Notes: generated from the letters alone by a model not told the origin. DNA of 64,000 bases from Megaustenia siamemsis (GCA_032433765.1 JAVIAB010000025.1:37985756-38049755); one strand, 5' to 3'; numbered from the stretch's first letter, positions 45,728-57,692 are shown. Numbers and translations are program-made.

Positions 45728-47750
45728 TGAAAGGTATGTCTACCTGGGAGTATACCATTGACAAAGGTGGATGAATGAAAGGTATGTCTTACTGGAGTAT
45801 ACCATTGATAAAGGTGGATGAATGAAAGGTATGTCTTACTGGGAGTATAACATTGATAAAGGTGGATGAATGAAAGGTATGTCTTACTGGGAGTATAACA
45901 TTGATAAAGGTGGATGAATGAAAGGTATGTCTTACTGAGAGTATACCATTGATAAAGGTGGATAAAGAAAGGTATGTCTACTGGGAGTATGCCATTGATA
46001 AAGGTGGATGAATGAAAGGTATGTCTTACTGGGAGTATACCATTGATAAAGGTGGATGAAAGAAAGGTATGTCTACCTGGGAGTATACCATTGATAAATG
46101 TGGATGAATGAAAGGTATGTCTACCTGGGAGTATACAATTGATAAAGGTGGATGAATGAAAGGCATGTCTTACTGGGAGTATACCATTGATAAAGGTGGA
46201 TGAAAGAAAGGTATGTCTACCTGGGAGTATACCATTGATAAAGGTGGATGAATGAAAGGTATGTCTACCTGGGAGTATACAATTGATAAAGGTGGATGAA
46301 TGAAAGGTATGTCTATCTGGGAGTATACCATTGATAAAGGTGGATGAATGAAAGGTATGTCTACCTGGGAGTATACCATTGATAAAGGTGGATGAATGAA
46401 AGGTATGTCTACCTGGGAGTATACCATTGATAAAGGTGGATGAATGAAAGGTATGTCTACCTGGGAGTATACCATTGATAAAGGTGGATGAATGAAAGGT
46501 ATGTCTACCTGGGAGTATACCATTGATAAAGGTGGATGAATGAAAGGTATGTCTACCTGGGAGTATACCATTGATAAAGGTGGATGAATGAAAGGTATGT
46601 CTACCTGGGAGTATACCATTGATAAAGGTGGATGAATGAAAGGTATGTCTACCTGGGAGTATACCATTGATAAAGGTGGATGAATGAAAGGTATGTCTTA
46701 CTGGGAGTATACCATTGATAAAGGTGGATGAATGAAAGGTATGTCTTACTGGGAATATACCATTGATAAAGGTGGATAAATGAAAGGTATGTCTTACTGG
46801 GAGTATGCCATTGATAAAGGTGGATGAATGAAAGGTATGTCTACTGGAAGTATACCATTGATAAAGGTAGATGAATGAAAGGTATGTCTTACTGGGAGTA
46901 TAGCATTGATAAATGTGGATGAAAGAAAGGTATGTCTACCTGGGAGTATACCATTGATAAAGGTGGATGAAAGAAAGGTATGTCTACCTGGGAGTATACC
47001 ATTGATAAAGGTGGATGAATGAAAGGTATGTCTTACTGGGAGTATACCATTGATAAAGGTGGATGAAAGAAAGGTATGTCTACCTGGGAGTATACCATTG
47101 ATAAAGTGGATGAATGAAAGGTATGTCTTACTGGGAGTATACCATTGATAAAGGTGGATGAAAGAAAGGTATGTCTACCTGGGAGTATACCATTGATAAA
47201 GGTGGATGAATGAAAGGTATGTCTTACTGGGAGTATACCATTGATAAAGGTGGATGAAAGAAAGGTATGTCTTACTGGGAGTATACCATTGATAAGGTGG
47301 ATGAAAGAAAGGTATGTCTTACTGGGAGTATACCATTGATAAAGGTGGATGAAAGAAAGGTATGTCTACCTGGGAGTATACATTGATAAAGGTGGATGAA
47401 TGAAAGGTATGTCTTACTGGAGTATACCATTGATAAAGGTGGATGAAAGAAAGGTATGTCTTACTGGGAGTATACCATTGATAAAGGTGATGAAAGAAAG
47501 GTATGTCTACCTGGGAGTATACCATTGATAAAGTGGATGAATGAAAGGTATGTCTACCTGGGAGTATACAATTGATAAAGGTGGATGAATGAAAGGTATA
47601 TCTACCTGGGAGTATACAATTGATACAGGTGGATGAATGAAAGGTATGTCTACCTGGGAGTATACAATTGATAAAGGTGGATGAATGAAAGGTATGTCTA
47701 CCTGGGAGTATACCATTGATAAAGGTGGATGAATGAAAGGTATGACTTAC
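45728..47750. repeat. 48-bp minisatellite, about 42 copies
   Basis: Units GAATGAAAGGTATGTCTACC, TGGGAGTATACCATTG and ATAAAGGTGGAT. The centre (46290-46690) is nearly uniform. Flanks have TCTTACTGG variants and 1-2-bp losses. Confidence 0.97.
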
Positions 47751-48092
47751 TGAGAGCACACCGTTGATGAAGGTGGATGAGTGAAAAGGTATGACTTACT
47801 GAGAGCATACCGTTGATAAAGATGTATGAAAGGTATGACTTACTGAGAGCATACCGTTGATAAAGATGTATGAAAGGTATGACTTACTGAGAGCATACCA
47901 TTGATAAAGATGTATGACTTACTGAGAGCATACCGTTGATAAAGATGTATGACTTACTGAGAGCATACCGTTGATAAAGATGTATGACTTACTGAGAGCA
48001 TACCGTTGATAAAGATGTATGAAAGGTATGACTTACTGAGAGCATACCGTTGATAAAGATGTATGAAAGGTATGACTTACTGGGAGCTTACC
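47751..48092. repeat. Derived shorter units of the 48-bp array
   Basis: Units GACTTACTGAGAGCATACC plus GTTGATAAAGATGTAT, with or without GAAAGGTAT, so periods of about 34 and 44 bp. A deletion-derived offshoot of the 48-bp family. Confidence 0.93.
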
Positions 48093-48438
48093 GTTTAGTC
48101 AGTGACATCCACTTATCAAGTAAAGCTTCTAACATACCATTTTTCTGTATTTTTAATTTTTTCCTTGTAAAAATGGGCGACTTATATCCACAACGAGACA
48201 ACAGACCCGAGATCTACCAGGAACGACCAGATGACCCGAGTTGTCTGGAAATTCTTTCATATTCGCGCTGTTGTCTGGAGAAAGATGGAAGAGCCGTCAG
48301 GAAGAATTATCTTTGTCATCAAACACCGTTTCTACCCATACCCAGTCCATAACTTTCTATCCCTACAGTTATTTATTATCTCGGTTCTTGGCTTCCTATC
48401 AAACAATTCTCTTCTACCGTCTCTTGTATTATTCAACC
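48093..48438. other. Unassigned stretch
   Basis: Overlapping ORFs (to 145 codons, mostly low complexity on the right). SCLEILSYSRCCLEKDGR looks complex, but there are no borders or family signal to call a gene. Confidence 0.4.
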
Positions 48439-48660
48439 ATATTTTCTAATTCTTTATTATGTTTATCTATATCTTCTACTTCTTTATTATGTTTATCTAT
48501 ATCTTCTATTTCTTTATTATGTTTATCTATATCTTCTATTTCTTTATTATGTTTATATATATATATATCTTCTATATTCTTTATTCTGTTTATCTATATC
48601 TTCTGTCTCATTATTCTGTTTATCTATATATTCTTTTTATTTATTCTGTTCGTTATATTT
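48439..48660. repeat. About 30-bp AT-rich repeat, 6-7 copies
   Basis: Units TTTATTATGTTTATCTATAT plus CTTCTATTTC, with TA expansion at 48556-48570. Confidence 0.9.
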
Positions 48661-49613
48661 TTTGTGGTAGGCCCCTGAGTCTGGTGTTCTCACAACGCTT
48701 ATGGGGGCTCGTTGTGTTTTGATCGTTCTGCCTTGTCACTTGGCCAAAGCATTTTATCTGTTGTTTCTTTATTTATTCTATGGCGGAGTGTATTCCTAGC
48801 TTTTTTCTCAGTTCTTCATTTCTGATCTTATCTCTCAGACTGTTTCCTGTCATTCGTCTAACACATTTCATCTCTGTAGCGGTTATTTTTCTTATTGTTC
48901 TTGCATCTAGGGTCCAGGTCTGGCATTGGTAGCACAACGTTGGGATGAAGATTGTGTTGTATAGTGCTCGTTTTGTCTCTAGAGTTATTTCCTTGTTGGA
49001 CAATAGTGGTGATAGCTGTCCAATTATTTGACAAACTTTGTTGCATCTTGAGTCTATCTCTGCTGTTTGTGAATTGTTGTTTGTCACTAAACTTCCTAGG
49101 TATTTAAATTTCCCTACTTGTTTTAGTTGCCTGCCTTCTATAGTTATGTTGATGTTCTGTTTTAGTTGCCTGCCTTCTATAGTTATGTTGATGTCCTGTT
49201 TTAGTTGCCTGCCTTCTATAGTTATGTTGATGTTCTGTTTTAGTTGCCTGCCTTCTATAGTTATGTTGATGTTCTGTTTTAGTTGCCTGCCTTCTATAGT
49301 TATGTTCATGTTCTGTTTTAGTTGCCTGCCTTCTATAGTTATGTTCATGTTCTGTTGTAGTTGCCTGCCTTCTATAGTTATGTTGATGTTCTGTTTTAGT
49401 TGCCTGCCTTCTATAGTTATGTTGATGTTCTGTTTTAGTTGCCTGCCTTCTATAGTTATGTTCATGTTCTGTTTTAGTTGCCTGCCTTCTATAGTTATGT
49501 TCATGTTCTGTTTTAGTTGCCTGCCTTCTATAGTTATGTTCATGTTCTGTTTCAGAGATGTTCATGATTTCTGTTTTGTTGATGTTGATTTTCTTTGTTT
49601 CATTATATGACAT
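48661..49613 (-). mobile_element. LINE-A copy with an internal in-frame 39-bp array
   Basis: The minus-strand frame is open from 49543 to 48773 (256 codons): eleven ITIEGRQLKQN units, then KFKYLGSLVTNNNSQ, SPLLSNKEITLETKRALY, PTLCYQCQTWTLDARTIRK, CVRRMTGNSLRDKIRNEEL and a stop. The 3' part continues to 48661 with stops. Apart from the array it is colinear with 22440-22990. The upstream reading (ETKKININKTEIMNIS) continues the RT region in an adjoining frame. The RT core is missing. Confidence 0.93.
49127..49548. repeat. 39-bp array inside the LINE-A coding sequence, 11 copies
   Basis: Units GTTGCCTGCCTTCTATAGTT then ATGTTGATGTTCTGTTTTA. The same 39 bp occurs once at 22492-22534 (opposite strand). 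Thirteen codons per unit keep the frame intact. Confidence 0.96.
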
Positions 49614-49779
49614 AAAGCTGTCATCTTATGATATATAAGCCTCCAAAGATCTATTTGTCCATGCTCCACTACTGTTTGTTTGAATTGGCACCACATAATG
49701 TGGATGTACAATAACAAACGTACATCATTGGTCAGTTTCTAGTGTCATAATCATTCATTTAATCATTCATTCATTCAAG

Positions 49780-50215
49780 CATTCATTCATTTTCCTCTCA
49801 GGGCCGAAGACGGCACACAGGGCCGAAGTCATAGTTCTCCATGATTGACAATTTGTTGCTAGTTCTTGTAGTTCTTGATTGTTACTTAGTCCCATGGCTG
49901 AGCCTCCCCTAGTAATTGTTCTGCTGAGCGATTCTCTTGGTCTGCCCTGTTTTCTGTTACCAGATGGTTCCCACATGAATGCCTGACGGAGAAGTCTTTC
50001 TTCATTCATTCTCAGCACATGACCGATGTATTTTCTTCTTCTATAAAGCTCGACACGTATTCTTGTTTTGATTCCTCTCTTGTCTGTTCTAACGTATTCC
50101 TTCCAGCTTATGTTTGAGATCATACGTTGACATTTGCTTATGTCATAATCGTTAGAGAATACTTTTAGAGAAATCGCAGATGTTTGCATTAATGCTGTAT
50201 TAAGAAGCAACAAAA
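49780..50215 (-). mobile_element. LINE fragment (family near LINE-E)
   Basis: The minus frame reads SNISWKEYVRTDKRGIKTR, ELYRRRKYIGHVLRMNEE, LLRQAFMWEPSGNRKQGRP and ELATNCQSWRTMTSALC. Open for about 150 codons to the stop near 49767. It meets the + strand LINE-E at 50216 head to head. Confidence 0.85.
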
Positions 50216-50625
50216 TTGACAATCACGAAGGTACAGACTTTCATTAATGGATGCTTACGAAGAATAAAGGGATGGAAATGGCAGGACAAAGTCACTAACG
50301 TGGAATTATGGAAATGTACCAGTCAAATACCAGTGGATAAAGAGATACAGCGAAGACGATGGCGATGGATAGAACACACACTACGGAAGCCAACTGAGAG
50401 TATTACACAACAGGCCCTTTTTTGGAATCCCCAGGGGAAAAGACAAAGAGGAAGACCAAAGAATTCTTGGATAGACAGATCGAAGCAGAGATGAAGATGA
50501 TGGGGAAGACATGGAATGATCTTAAAAGAATGGCAAAAAACAGAACGACTTGGAAAGTTTTTGTTGAAGACCTATGCTCCACTGGGAGCTAAAAGGTAGA
50601 AGAAGAAGAAGAAGAAGAAGAAGCG
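50216..50625 (+). mobile_element. LINE-E 3' part
   Basis: Reads FINGCLRRIKGWKWQDKVTN, EIQRRRWRWIEHTLRKPTES, ITQQALFWNPQGKRQRGRPK and NSWIDRSKQR, stop. In the next frame it continues to GMILKEWQKTERL. The 3' end GAAGACCTATGCTCCACTGG is followed by (GAA)n. 5'-truncated. The 3' end is the source sequence type for the 28-bp array at 26091. Confidence 0.9.
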
Positions 50626-51139
50626 GTCATTGTGGGCGTCCTGTCCTGAGTCCTAAATACTTCGCCACTGGACGTTCCCCAGATGAGCAGTGAAGGAAGT
50701 ATGTTCAATCGGTTGTGCGCATGTCGAAGATTCTAACGACCATAACTGGGAAGCTGTTTGTGACTTGCACTGTCTCATCTCGTGCCAGGGACTCTCGCAG
50801 TTGCCAGAACATACAAAGAAAACGCGCCAAGTAACCGATTATCTGGCACTTCGTTAACGAGTAATTCATCACTTCACAGGAAAATAAATAATAATAATTT
50901 GTTTAGTTTTTTTTAAATACCAGTTCTGTTTTTACTTTCAAATTACTGTTTCTTCCTTTACGTTCTTTACACGGTCGGTATGTACATGACATTGTTCTTG
51001 ATTTCTTGTTCTTGTTTATGTGTTCTTGTTTTTCAAGAACTGTTCAAGATTGGACCAAACATACCATTGTAGCTAACACTCCATCAACCCTGGGGACATC
51101 GGAACCTGTTTTTGTCTCACAGATGTAGACACTTGGATG
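50626..51139. other. Unassigned single-copy stretch
   Basis: No repeat unit. Short ORFs only. Confidence 0.35.
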
Positions 51140-51715
51140 TTCGTTCTCTTTTTCTTTCCTTATTTATTTGCCTTTCAGCGTCGACTGAGATATAGTTTGT
51201 GGTCTTTTGTTCTTCTATTGGTCTCTCCTGCTGTTATGTTTCCTAGTGTTTCTAATATTCCATCAATCCATCTTTTGTTCTTCTGTTCGCCTCTCCTGCT
51301 GGTATGTTTCCTAGTGTTTATAATATTCCATCAATCCATCTTTTGTTCTTCTGTTCGCCTCTCCTGCTGGTATGTTTCCTAGTGTTTCTAATATTCCATC
51401 AATCCATCTATTGCTCTTCTGTTCGCCTCGCCTGCTGCTATTTCCTAGTGTTTCTAATATTCCATCATTCCATCTTTTTCGTGATTCGCCCTGTTTTTTC
51501 TGGTGTTCTTACAACGTTTATTAAAAGCTACTTATATTGCATTTTTATCTATCTGTCTTATCACGTGGCCGAACCATTGTATCTGTTGTTTCTTGTATTC
51601 TATGTCATGCTTCTAATACATTTCATCTCAGTCGAGGTTATTTTTTTTATTTTTCTTGCATACAGGGTCCAGGTCTGGCATAGGCAGCACAACGTTGGGA
51701 TGAAGATTGTTTAGA
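51140..51715 (-). mobile_element. LINE-A 3' end with about 4 68-bp units
   Basis: Antisense: CCTTTCAGCGTCGACTGAGA (3' word), then units GTTTCCTAGTGTTTCTAATA / TTCCATCAATCCATCTTTTG, and the TWTLDARTIRK-like region near 51660 with a large internal loss of the NSLRDKIRNEEL region. Confidence 0.88.
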
Positions 51716-52205
51716 TAGAGTGGGGTAACCCCCTGCCCTCCCCAAACAGCACGAGTAATTTTATGAAAATATCTATCTTAGTTGCTGTGAAGATGATGAT
51801 TTTTACATAGCTTTTTTTTGTTCTTTTTTTTTGTTGTAATGTGACCTGACAGCGGCATGTAGCATTTCCATTTTTCAGCTACCAAGGGTTCTCAACTTGA
51901 GCTTGGTATCGTTCGTTTCCGTTATTACTAGACACTCGATCTAACCTACTCTGTGATCTGGGATCACTAGAAAAAAAAAAAAAAGAAAAAAAATCACACA
52001 CACAAATCGATCCAAAGTTGGCTTGTCTACCTTCTGTTTGTGAGACCAGCAGCCAAACCTTCACGCTACTCTCCTCCTAAACTTGTCTGTCTATCCATCA
52101 ACAACAATATAGAAAGCCCGCGTTCTGAACTTTTCAGTTTCAGCCGCGCAGTCTATCGGATCTATGCTTCACATGCATAGACTGATCATCGTCAACTAAA
52201 TATAG
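51716..52205. other. Unassigned stretch
   Basis: A-rich run at 51970-51990. No gene seen. Confidence 0.35.
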
Positions 52206-52221
52206 ATCCTGCCCGCTGAGC

Positions 52222-52463
52222 AGTGGTTAGTGAACTGGACTACAAAGGACAAGAGGTAGGGTTCGATCCCAACCGACGGCCTCCGGGTCACCCAGCCTTT
52301 AATGGGTACCGGATTTTTTTTCTGGGAAAGTGAAGCGGCACGAGCGTAATACCGACCACATTACCCCAAAAATCATGTGCTGAAGGTCTGTAAAAATTAT
52401 GGTCACTAACACCATATTCCCTATACGTCACTTGGCGTGACGGGGACACTTTCATTTTTTCTT
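52222..52463 (+). mobile_element. SINE-1, nearly full length
   Basis: Begins CAGTGGTTAGTGAACTGGAC (half of box A lost), box B GGTTCGATCCC, CATTACCCCAAAAATCATG, ending CACTTGGCGTGACGGGGACA. Flanked by words CCCGCTGAG and CTCTGAACGGGACC that also occur together at 3330, suggesting insertion into another repeat. Confidence 0.9.
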
Positions 52464-52532
52464 TTACTTCTCTGAACGGGACCACAAAAAGCGTGTGACG
52501 TCATTAGCTACGTGAGCTATTGACAGATAACG

Positions 52533-52905
52533 TCAGTGCATGTCTGTGTTAGTCACCTCTAGTGACTCGGGCAGATGGTGCTCGTAAACCTGGGAGGGTA
52601 GACCATCTAAGGGCAGAATCCCCCTACAGAAAAGACAATCTGCTGCCTTGCAGGAAGATTGGGGACAATCAAAGGCTAAGGAAAGCAAACCTGAAAAAAT
52701 GCTGGCTGAAATCGGATGCACTGGGCCACTGGCGCAGAACACAGTGCAACGTATTAACGGGTGTTCAGTCAGAGTGGATCTGGCGGACTCTCAATGTGAC
52801 GTTCTGTCTGTGGGGGCGATCAACACACTTAACCTGACAGCTGACTTCATGTGGGAGTCTGGAATCCTACTCTGATTGAGTCCTGATCGCAGAGAGAGAG
52901 AGAGA
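52533..52905 (+). repeat. Dispersed repeat DR2
   Basis: Sense copy of the element at 28546-28955, ending in AGAGAGAGAGAGAGAG. The ORFs of 75-91 codons overlapping it are not conserved in translation between copies. Confidence 0.88.
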
Positions 52906-53099
52906 GAGATAACGTCATATCACCACAATGCTCCCGGAAACATCCACTTTTGTCTGACCAAGCGAGTAGGGTTCGAAGAGGGGAGGCAACTCCGTACACA
53001 AATATAGTGTGCTGAAGTCGGATGTGTGGGGCCAAAAGCCACAAATAAACCACAAGACAACGCATCCACGCCCACTTAACGTCCTCTGAAGAACGTCAG

Positions 53100-53545
53100 A
53101 CGTTATGGTTATGGTTATGGTTATGGTTATGGTTATGGTCACGGTATCACAGCAAACGAATTAAAATCCATAATTGCTCAACCGTCCGTGCCAGTGGAAT
53201 CATCCGAATTACTAACTCATCTCCAAAACAAAGAAAGGTAGCTGTAGTCCCCATTATAGCAGTCTCAGCACACGCCAAAAGACATAAGGCGAAACTGCAC
53301 AGAAAGTGAACACAGCCAACTGTTCCCTGTCATACGATATCAGCATTCATCGTAAACCATTGGAATATCGAAACATGATCAACACGGATGATACACACAG
53401 CTCACGGTGTGCACAGAGCACTTAACTCAGTAGCTCCTGCAGCAAGCTGGACTTGGAATATGCGGAAACTGCAACAAGGAACACTTTTCAGACACAGCAA
53501 TTAAAAGTTCCTGACGCCTAACCGTCATATTGACCGGTATTCCAA
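53100..53545 (+). repeat. DR1 with a (GGTTAT)n head
   Basis: Five to six GGTTAT units at 53104-53138, then the DR1 body colinear with 12690-13085. The head is a single GGTTATGATTATGG at 12676, so this copy has expanded. Confidence 0.88.
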
Positions 53546-53892
53546 CGATGACGTATATTGCAATCAACACAGAACACACTATCACACACACTGTAGAGGA
53601 TTTCAGATCACATGCATGTACTCCGCTTCACCGGGGAAGTTCCCAACAGTGGAACTTTTTATCTATACACAGATCTGCATTGGAAAGATAGAGTTAACCA
53701 TCTTTCCGGCTCAAAAAACGTAACAGTGAGCGTTGACGCAAACATGACCGCGCCATCTTGAAACGTCAGACGGAAGGAACGCCTCATCCATTCAGTAGCG
53801 ACCAGACGAACACATCAATAGAAAGAAACGATGATTACTTTTCGATTACTTTGCTCTAAATTACATTATGAAAAAAAAATGTAATATAGAAT
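53546..53892. other. Unassigned stretch
   Basis: Continues DR1-like sequence for an unknown distance. Nothing else recognised. Confidence 0.35.
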
Positions 53893-54668
53893 CATCATCA
53901 TTATTATCAGGTGCCATGCCAGTTGGCGTAGGGGACTATCTCTCTCCACATCAGAGGAAGAGGTATGTTTGCACACTCGGAAAAAATGACAAATAATCAA
54001 CAACAGAAAAAAATATGGACCAAGGCAGGATCGAACCCGTACTCAGTGACACAGCGCCTTGCCACGAAAAGCCAAACGCTAGGGAACACTGCCACTCAGC
54101 TAACTAGAAGTGTTCCCTAGCGTTTGGCTTTTCGTGGCAAGGCGCTGTGCCACTGAGTACGGGTTCGATCCTGTCTTGGTCCATATTTTTTTTCTATTTT
54201 TTTTCTGTTGTTGATTATTTGTCATTTTTTCCGAGTGCTGTAAACATACCTCTTCCTCTGAACTGATTCACTGATTATCGCCTCGGAAGTTTCCCTCTAT
54301 AATAATATTCATTTATTATTATTTGTCTCCTCTCTCCACATCACTCGGTCCTTCATACATGTCTTAATTTCACACGCTGATATTTTATTATATCATTTGG
54401 ATAAGCTGTTCAATATTTTCTCTCTTGGGTTTCCTCTGCTCCTCTTTCCATTCATTCTGCCTGTTATTATAGCATTCTCAATACCTTCTTTTCACATCAC
54501 ATGCCCAATACATGTAGATTGTCTCTTCCTTATGATTTTGATATTTCTGGTTTCTTCAGCTCGTTTTAAATATTCTTCATTTGTACTTGTTATCCATGGA
54601 ATTCGTAGCATTCTTTTGATAAACCACATCTCAGCTGCCTCTAATGTTCTTTGTGTTGTCTTACTTTC
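53893..54668 (-). mobile_element. LINE-C relative, split by a palindromic element
   Basis: The minus strand gives ESKTTQRTLEAAEMWFIKRM, LRIPWITSTNEEYLKR, IIRKRQSTCIGHVM and MNGKRSRGNPREKILNSLSK, then, left of the insert, the ANWHGT end and an ATCATCATCATTATTATC tail. Adjoins the TAG array directly on its right. Confidence 0.87.
53954..54329. mobile_element. Palindromic tRNA-headed insertion with 14-bp TSD
   Basis: Arms 53954-54090 and 54109-54258 are near-perfect inverted repeats around an 18-base loop. The right arm carries GGTTCGATCCTG (box B). The antisense of the left arm plus loop gives TAGCTGAGTGGCAGTG (box A) and, further on, the same box B, so each arm resembles a tRNA-derived head. 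Beyond the palindrome a 71-bp AT-rich tail ends ATTATTATTTGTCTC. The duplication CTCTCTCCACATCA is at 53940-53953 and 54330-54343, and LINE-C sequence continues across it. Confidence 0.85.
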
Positions 54669-54682
54669 AAATATAGTAGTAA

Positions 54683-54720
<38 letters not shown>

Positions 54721-54962
54721 ACGTAGTAATAGCAGTAGTAGTAGTAGTAGTAGTGACGTAGTAATAGTAGTAGTAGTAGTAGTGACGTAGTAATAGTAGT
54801 AGTAGTAGTAGTGACGTAGTAATAGTAGTAGTAGTAGTAGTGACGTAGTAATAGCAGTAGTAGTAGTAGTAGTAGTAGTGACGTAGTAATAGTAGTAGTA
54901 GTAGTAGTAGTAGTAGTGACGTAGTAATAGTAGTAGTAGTAGTAGTAGTAGTGACGTAGTAA

Positions 54963-54997
<35 letters not shown>

Positions 54998-55006
54998 ACG
55001 TAGTAA

Positions 55007-55038
<32 letters not shown>

Positions 55039-55522
55039 ACGTAGTAATAGTAGTAGTAGTAGTAGTAGTAGTAGTGACGTAGTAATAATAGTAGTAGTAG
55101 TAGTAGTAGTAGTGACGTAGTAATAGCAGTAGTAGTAGTAGTGACGTAGTAATAATAGTAGTAGTAGTAGTGACGTAGTAATAATAGTAGTAGTAGTAGT
55201 AGTGACGTAGTAATAGTATTAGTAGTAGTAGTAGTAGTGACGTAGTAATAATAGTAGTAGTAGTTGTAGTAGTGACGTAGTAATAGTAGTAGTAGTAGTG
55301 ACGTAGTAATAATAGTAGTAGTAGTTGTAGTAGTGACGTAGTAATAGTATTAGTAGTAGTAGTAGTAGTAGTAGTGACGTAGTAATAGTAGTAGTAGTAG
55401 TAGTGACGTAGTAATAGCAGTAGTAGTAGTAGTAGTGACGTAGTAATAGTAGTAGTAGTAGTAGTAGTAGTAGTGACGTAGTAATAGCAGTAGTAGTAGT
55501 AGTAGTAGTGACGTAGTAATAA

Positions 55523-55557
<35 letters not shown>

Positions 55558-55595
55558 ACGTAGTAATAGCAGTAGTAGTAGTAGTGACGTAGTAA

Positions 55596-55630
<35 letters not shown>

Positions 55631-55831
55631 ACGTAGTAATAATAGTAGTAGTAGTAGTAGTAGTGACGTAGTAATAGTAGTAGTAGTAGTAGTAGTGACG
55701 TAGTAATAGTAGTAGTAGTAGTGACGTAGTAATAGTAGTAGTAGTTGTAGTAGTGACGTAGTAATAGCAGTAGTAGTAGTAGTAGTGACGTAGTAATAAT
55801 AGTAGTAGTAGTAGTAGTAGTGACGTAGTAA

Positions 55832-55863
<32 letters not shown>

Positions 55864-57020
55864 ACGTAGTAATAGCAGTAGTAGTAGTAGTAGTAGTGAC
55901 GTAGTAATAGTAGTAGTAGTAGTAGTGACGTAGTAATAGTAGTAGTAGTAGTAGTGACGTAGTAATAATAGTAGTAGTAGTAGTGACGTAGTAATAATAG
56001 TAGTAGTAGTAGTAGTGACGTAGTAATAGTATTAGTAGTAGTAGTAGTAGTGACGTAGTAATAATAGTAGTAGTAGTTGTAGTAGTGACGTAGTAATAGT
56101 AGTAGTAGTAGTAGTAGTAGTGACGTAGTAATAATAGTAGTAGTAGTTGTAGTAGAAGAGATCGATCACTTCATCTATCTTGGAAGTCACATTGATCGAG
56201 AAGGGGATACGAGCAAAGAAATTAGAATCAGACTGGCTAAAGCAGCAATGTCTTTCAGAAGCCTTGAAAAGTTGTGGAAATCAAAACTCATTAGCACAAA
56301 CACAAAACTTAGGCTATTCAAATCAAATGTACTATCAACCCTTACGTATGCGTGTGAAAGCTGGAAAACAACAAGAGATATAGAAACAAAGTTGAACGCA
56401 TTCGAAAATAAATGTCTAAGGAAAATACTTGGTATAGAATGGAACGAATTCAAAACAAACGAGGAAATTAGAGAAATCGCCAATCAACCACTAATATCTT
56501 CAGTAATAAAGAAAAGACGATGGTCATACGTTGGACATGTGATGAGAAGAGATAATAATCGAATAGCAAAGCAAGCCCTCATATGGGAAACAACAGGTAA
56601 AAGAAAAAGAGGAAGACCCAGGGAGACACTGAGAAGAACATTGATGAGAGAGGCAAGAGCAGCAGGAATCGGCTCCCTCAATGAGATAGAACTGCTTGCA
56701 CAGAACAGAGACAGATGGCGAGATTTGATAAAATATCTTTAAAAGAAAACTGCTAGAACAAAAATTCATATAGGAGAAGGTGTATCTTGGTCTAAGCCCT
56801 ATGGGCCGGTTACGGCTCGAAAGGTCAATAGTTGTAGTAGTGACGTAGTAATAGTATTAGTAGTAGTAGTAGTAGTAGTGACGTAGTAATAGTAGTAGTA
56901 GTAGTAGTGACGTAGTAATAGCAGTAGTAGTAGTAGTAGTGACGTAGTAATAGTAGTAGTAGTAGTAGTAGTGACGTAGTAATAGCAGTAGTAGTAGTAG
57001 TAGTAGTGACGTAGTAATAA

Positions 57021-57055
<35 letters not shown>

Positions 57056-57093
57056 ACGTGGTAATAGCAGTAGTAGTAGTAGTGACGTAGTAA

Positions 57094-57131
<38 letters not shown>

Positions 57132-57323
57132 ACGTAGTAATAATAGTAGTAGTAGTAGTGACGTAGTAATAGTAGTAGTAGTAGTGACGTAGTAATAGTA
57201 GTAGTAGTAGTGACGTAGTAATAGTAGTAGTAGTTGTAGTAGTGACGTAGTAATAGCAGTAGTAGTAGTAGTAGTGACGTAGTAATAATAGTAGTAGTAG
57301 TAGTAGTAGTAGTGACGTAGTAA

Positions 57324-57358
<35 letters not shown>

Positions 57359-57692
57359 ACGTAGTAATAGCAGTAGTAGTAGTAGTAGTAGTGACGTAGT
57401 AATAGTAGTAGTAGTAGTAGTGACGTAGTAATAGTAGTAGTAGTAGTAGTAGTAGTGACGTAGTAATAGTAGTAGTAGTTGTAGTAGTGACGTAGTAATA
57501 GTATTAGTAGTAGTAGTAGTAGTAGTAGTGACGTGGTAATAGTAGTAATAGTATTAGTATTAGTAGTAGTAGTAGTAGTAGTAGTGACGTAGTAATAGCA
57601 GTAGTAGTAGTAGTAGTAGTAGTGACGTAGTAATAGTATTAGTAGTAGTAGTAGTAGTAGTAGTAGTGACGTGGTAATAGTAGTAATAGTAT

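Noticed and set aside
52562..52875. ORFs of 75-91 codons over DR2 at 52.6 kb and 28.6 kb
   Set aside because: The two copies differ by frame-changing and stop-changing differences, and the DNA is conserved as much as the translation. Better read as a non-coding dispersed repeat.
53104..53138. Telomere-like repeat
   Set aside because: The unit is GGTTAT (TTATGG), not TTAGGG, only about six copies, and is the expanded head of DR1.
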